DNA of 5,403 nt from Hyphomicrobiales bacterium (GTDB lineage Bacteria; Pseudomonadota; Alphaproteobacteria; Rhizobiales; Beijerinckiaceae). The stretch is from assembly GCA_028290125.1 (NCBI GenBank), contig JAQGKM010000445.1, positions 1 to 5,403 on the forward strand, read 5' to 3'. The translations under genes and the position numbers were made by a program. The notes below the pieces were generated by a model. The model saw only the letters and a list, made by a program, of their open reading frames with translations. It was not told where the DNA came from and did no database searches. The stretch's first letter is position 1. Each line of letters starts with the position of its first letter. Below, one piece after another: positions 5,376 to 5,403 of this stretch.

Positions 5376-5403
5376 TTGCGCGCAGGCGCCTGCTTCTCTA
5401 TAA
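5376..5403 (+). promoter_or_regulatory. Candidate sigma70-type promoter at the window edge with palindromic spacer
   Basis: TTGCGC (5376-5381) and TATAA (5399-5403, cut by the window end) are spaced by exactly 17 bases. The spacer contains the perfect 12-base palindrome GCAGGCGCCTGC at 5382-5393. The downstream gene is not visible. From memory, a tRNA-Pro gene often follows this merR in rhizobial genomes, which would fit a strong stand-alone promoter, but this is inference. No intrinsic terminator is evident between merR and this site; the only dyad, GCGTGA (5322-5327) with TCACGC (5343-5348), lacks a T-run. Confidence 0.45.

Overview
The window is a compact, high-GC block of housekeeping genes from an alphaproteobacterium, most likely of the order Hyphomicrobiales (Rhizobiales). 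I base this on the gene order (bamE, divergent from a cytochrome bc1 assembly chaperone gene, then yceD/DUF177, plsX, fabH, ihfA, merR), on the rhizobial character of the proteins, and on a palindromic intergenic repeat of a type common in these genomes. Genus cannot be told from the sequence alone. The assignment rests on recognition, not on a database search.

Layout. Positions 1-72 hold the last 23 codons of a gene that looks like an aspartate/aromatic aminotransferase. It is followed by a strong intrinsic terminator (98-125) and a roughly 140-base cluster of perfect hairpins (about 134-274), which reads as a dispersed extragenic palindromic repeat. bamE, an outer-membrane lipoprotein of the BAM complex, lies on the minus strand (290-760) and converges on the aminotransferase. 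A 120-base divergent intergenic region with a symmetric inverted repeat separates bamE from the plus-strand genes.

The plus-strand run starts with a CBP3-type ubiquinol-cytochrome c chaperone gene (881-1426). It overlaps by one base a DUF177/YceD gene (1426-2064). After a 128-base gap with a possible promoter come plsX (2193-3254) and fabH (3284-4270, TTG start), the phospholipid and fatty acid initiation pair. A 207-base gap that becomes AT-rich precedes ihfA (4478-4816), the IHF alpha subunit, followed 17 bases later by a small MerR-type regulator (4834-5310). The last bases (5376-5403) carry a good sigma70-like promoter, with a perfect 12-base palindrome in its spacer, for a gene outside the window.

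The genes share a theme of envelope and membrane biogenesis: outer-membrane protein assembly (BamE), respiratory complex assembly (CBP3), phospholipid and fatty acid initiation (PlsX, FabH), plus a nucleoid protein (IHF) and a conserved regulator of unknown target. Nothing here looks like a mobile island, defence system or new biosynthetic system. The points worth a second look are intergenic: the repeat cluster, the symmetric divergent promoter region, the palindromes near plsX and at the 3' edge, and the unknown role of the MerR-type protein.
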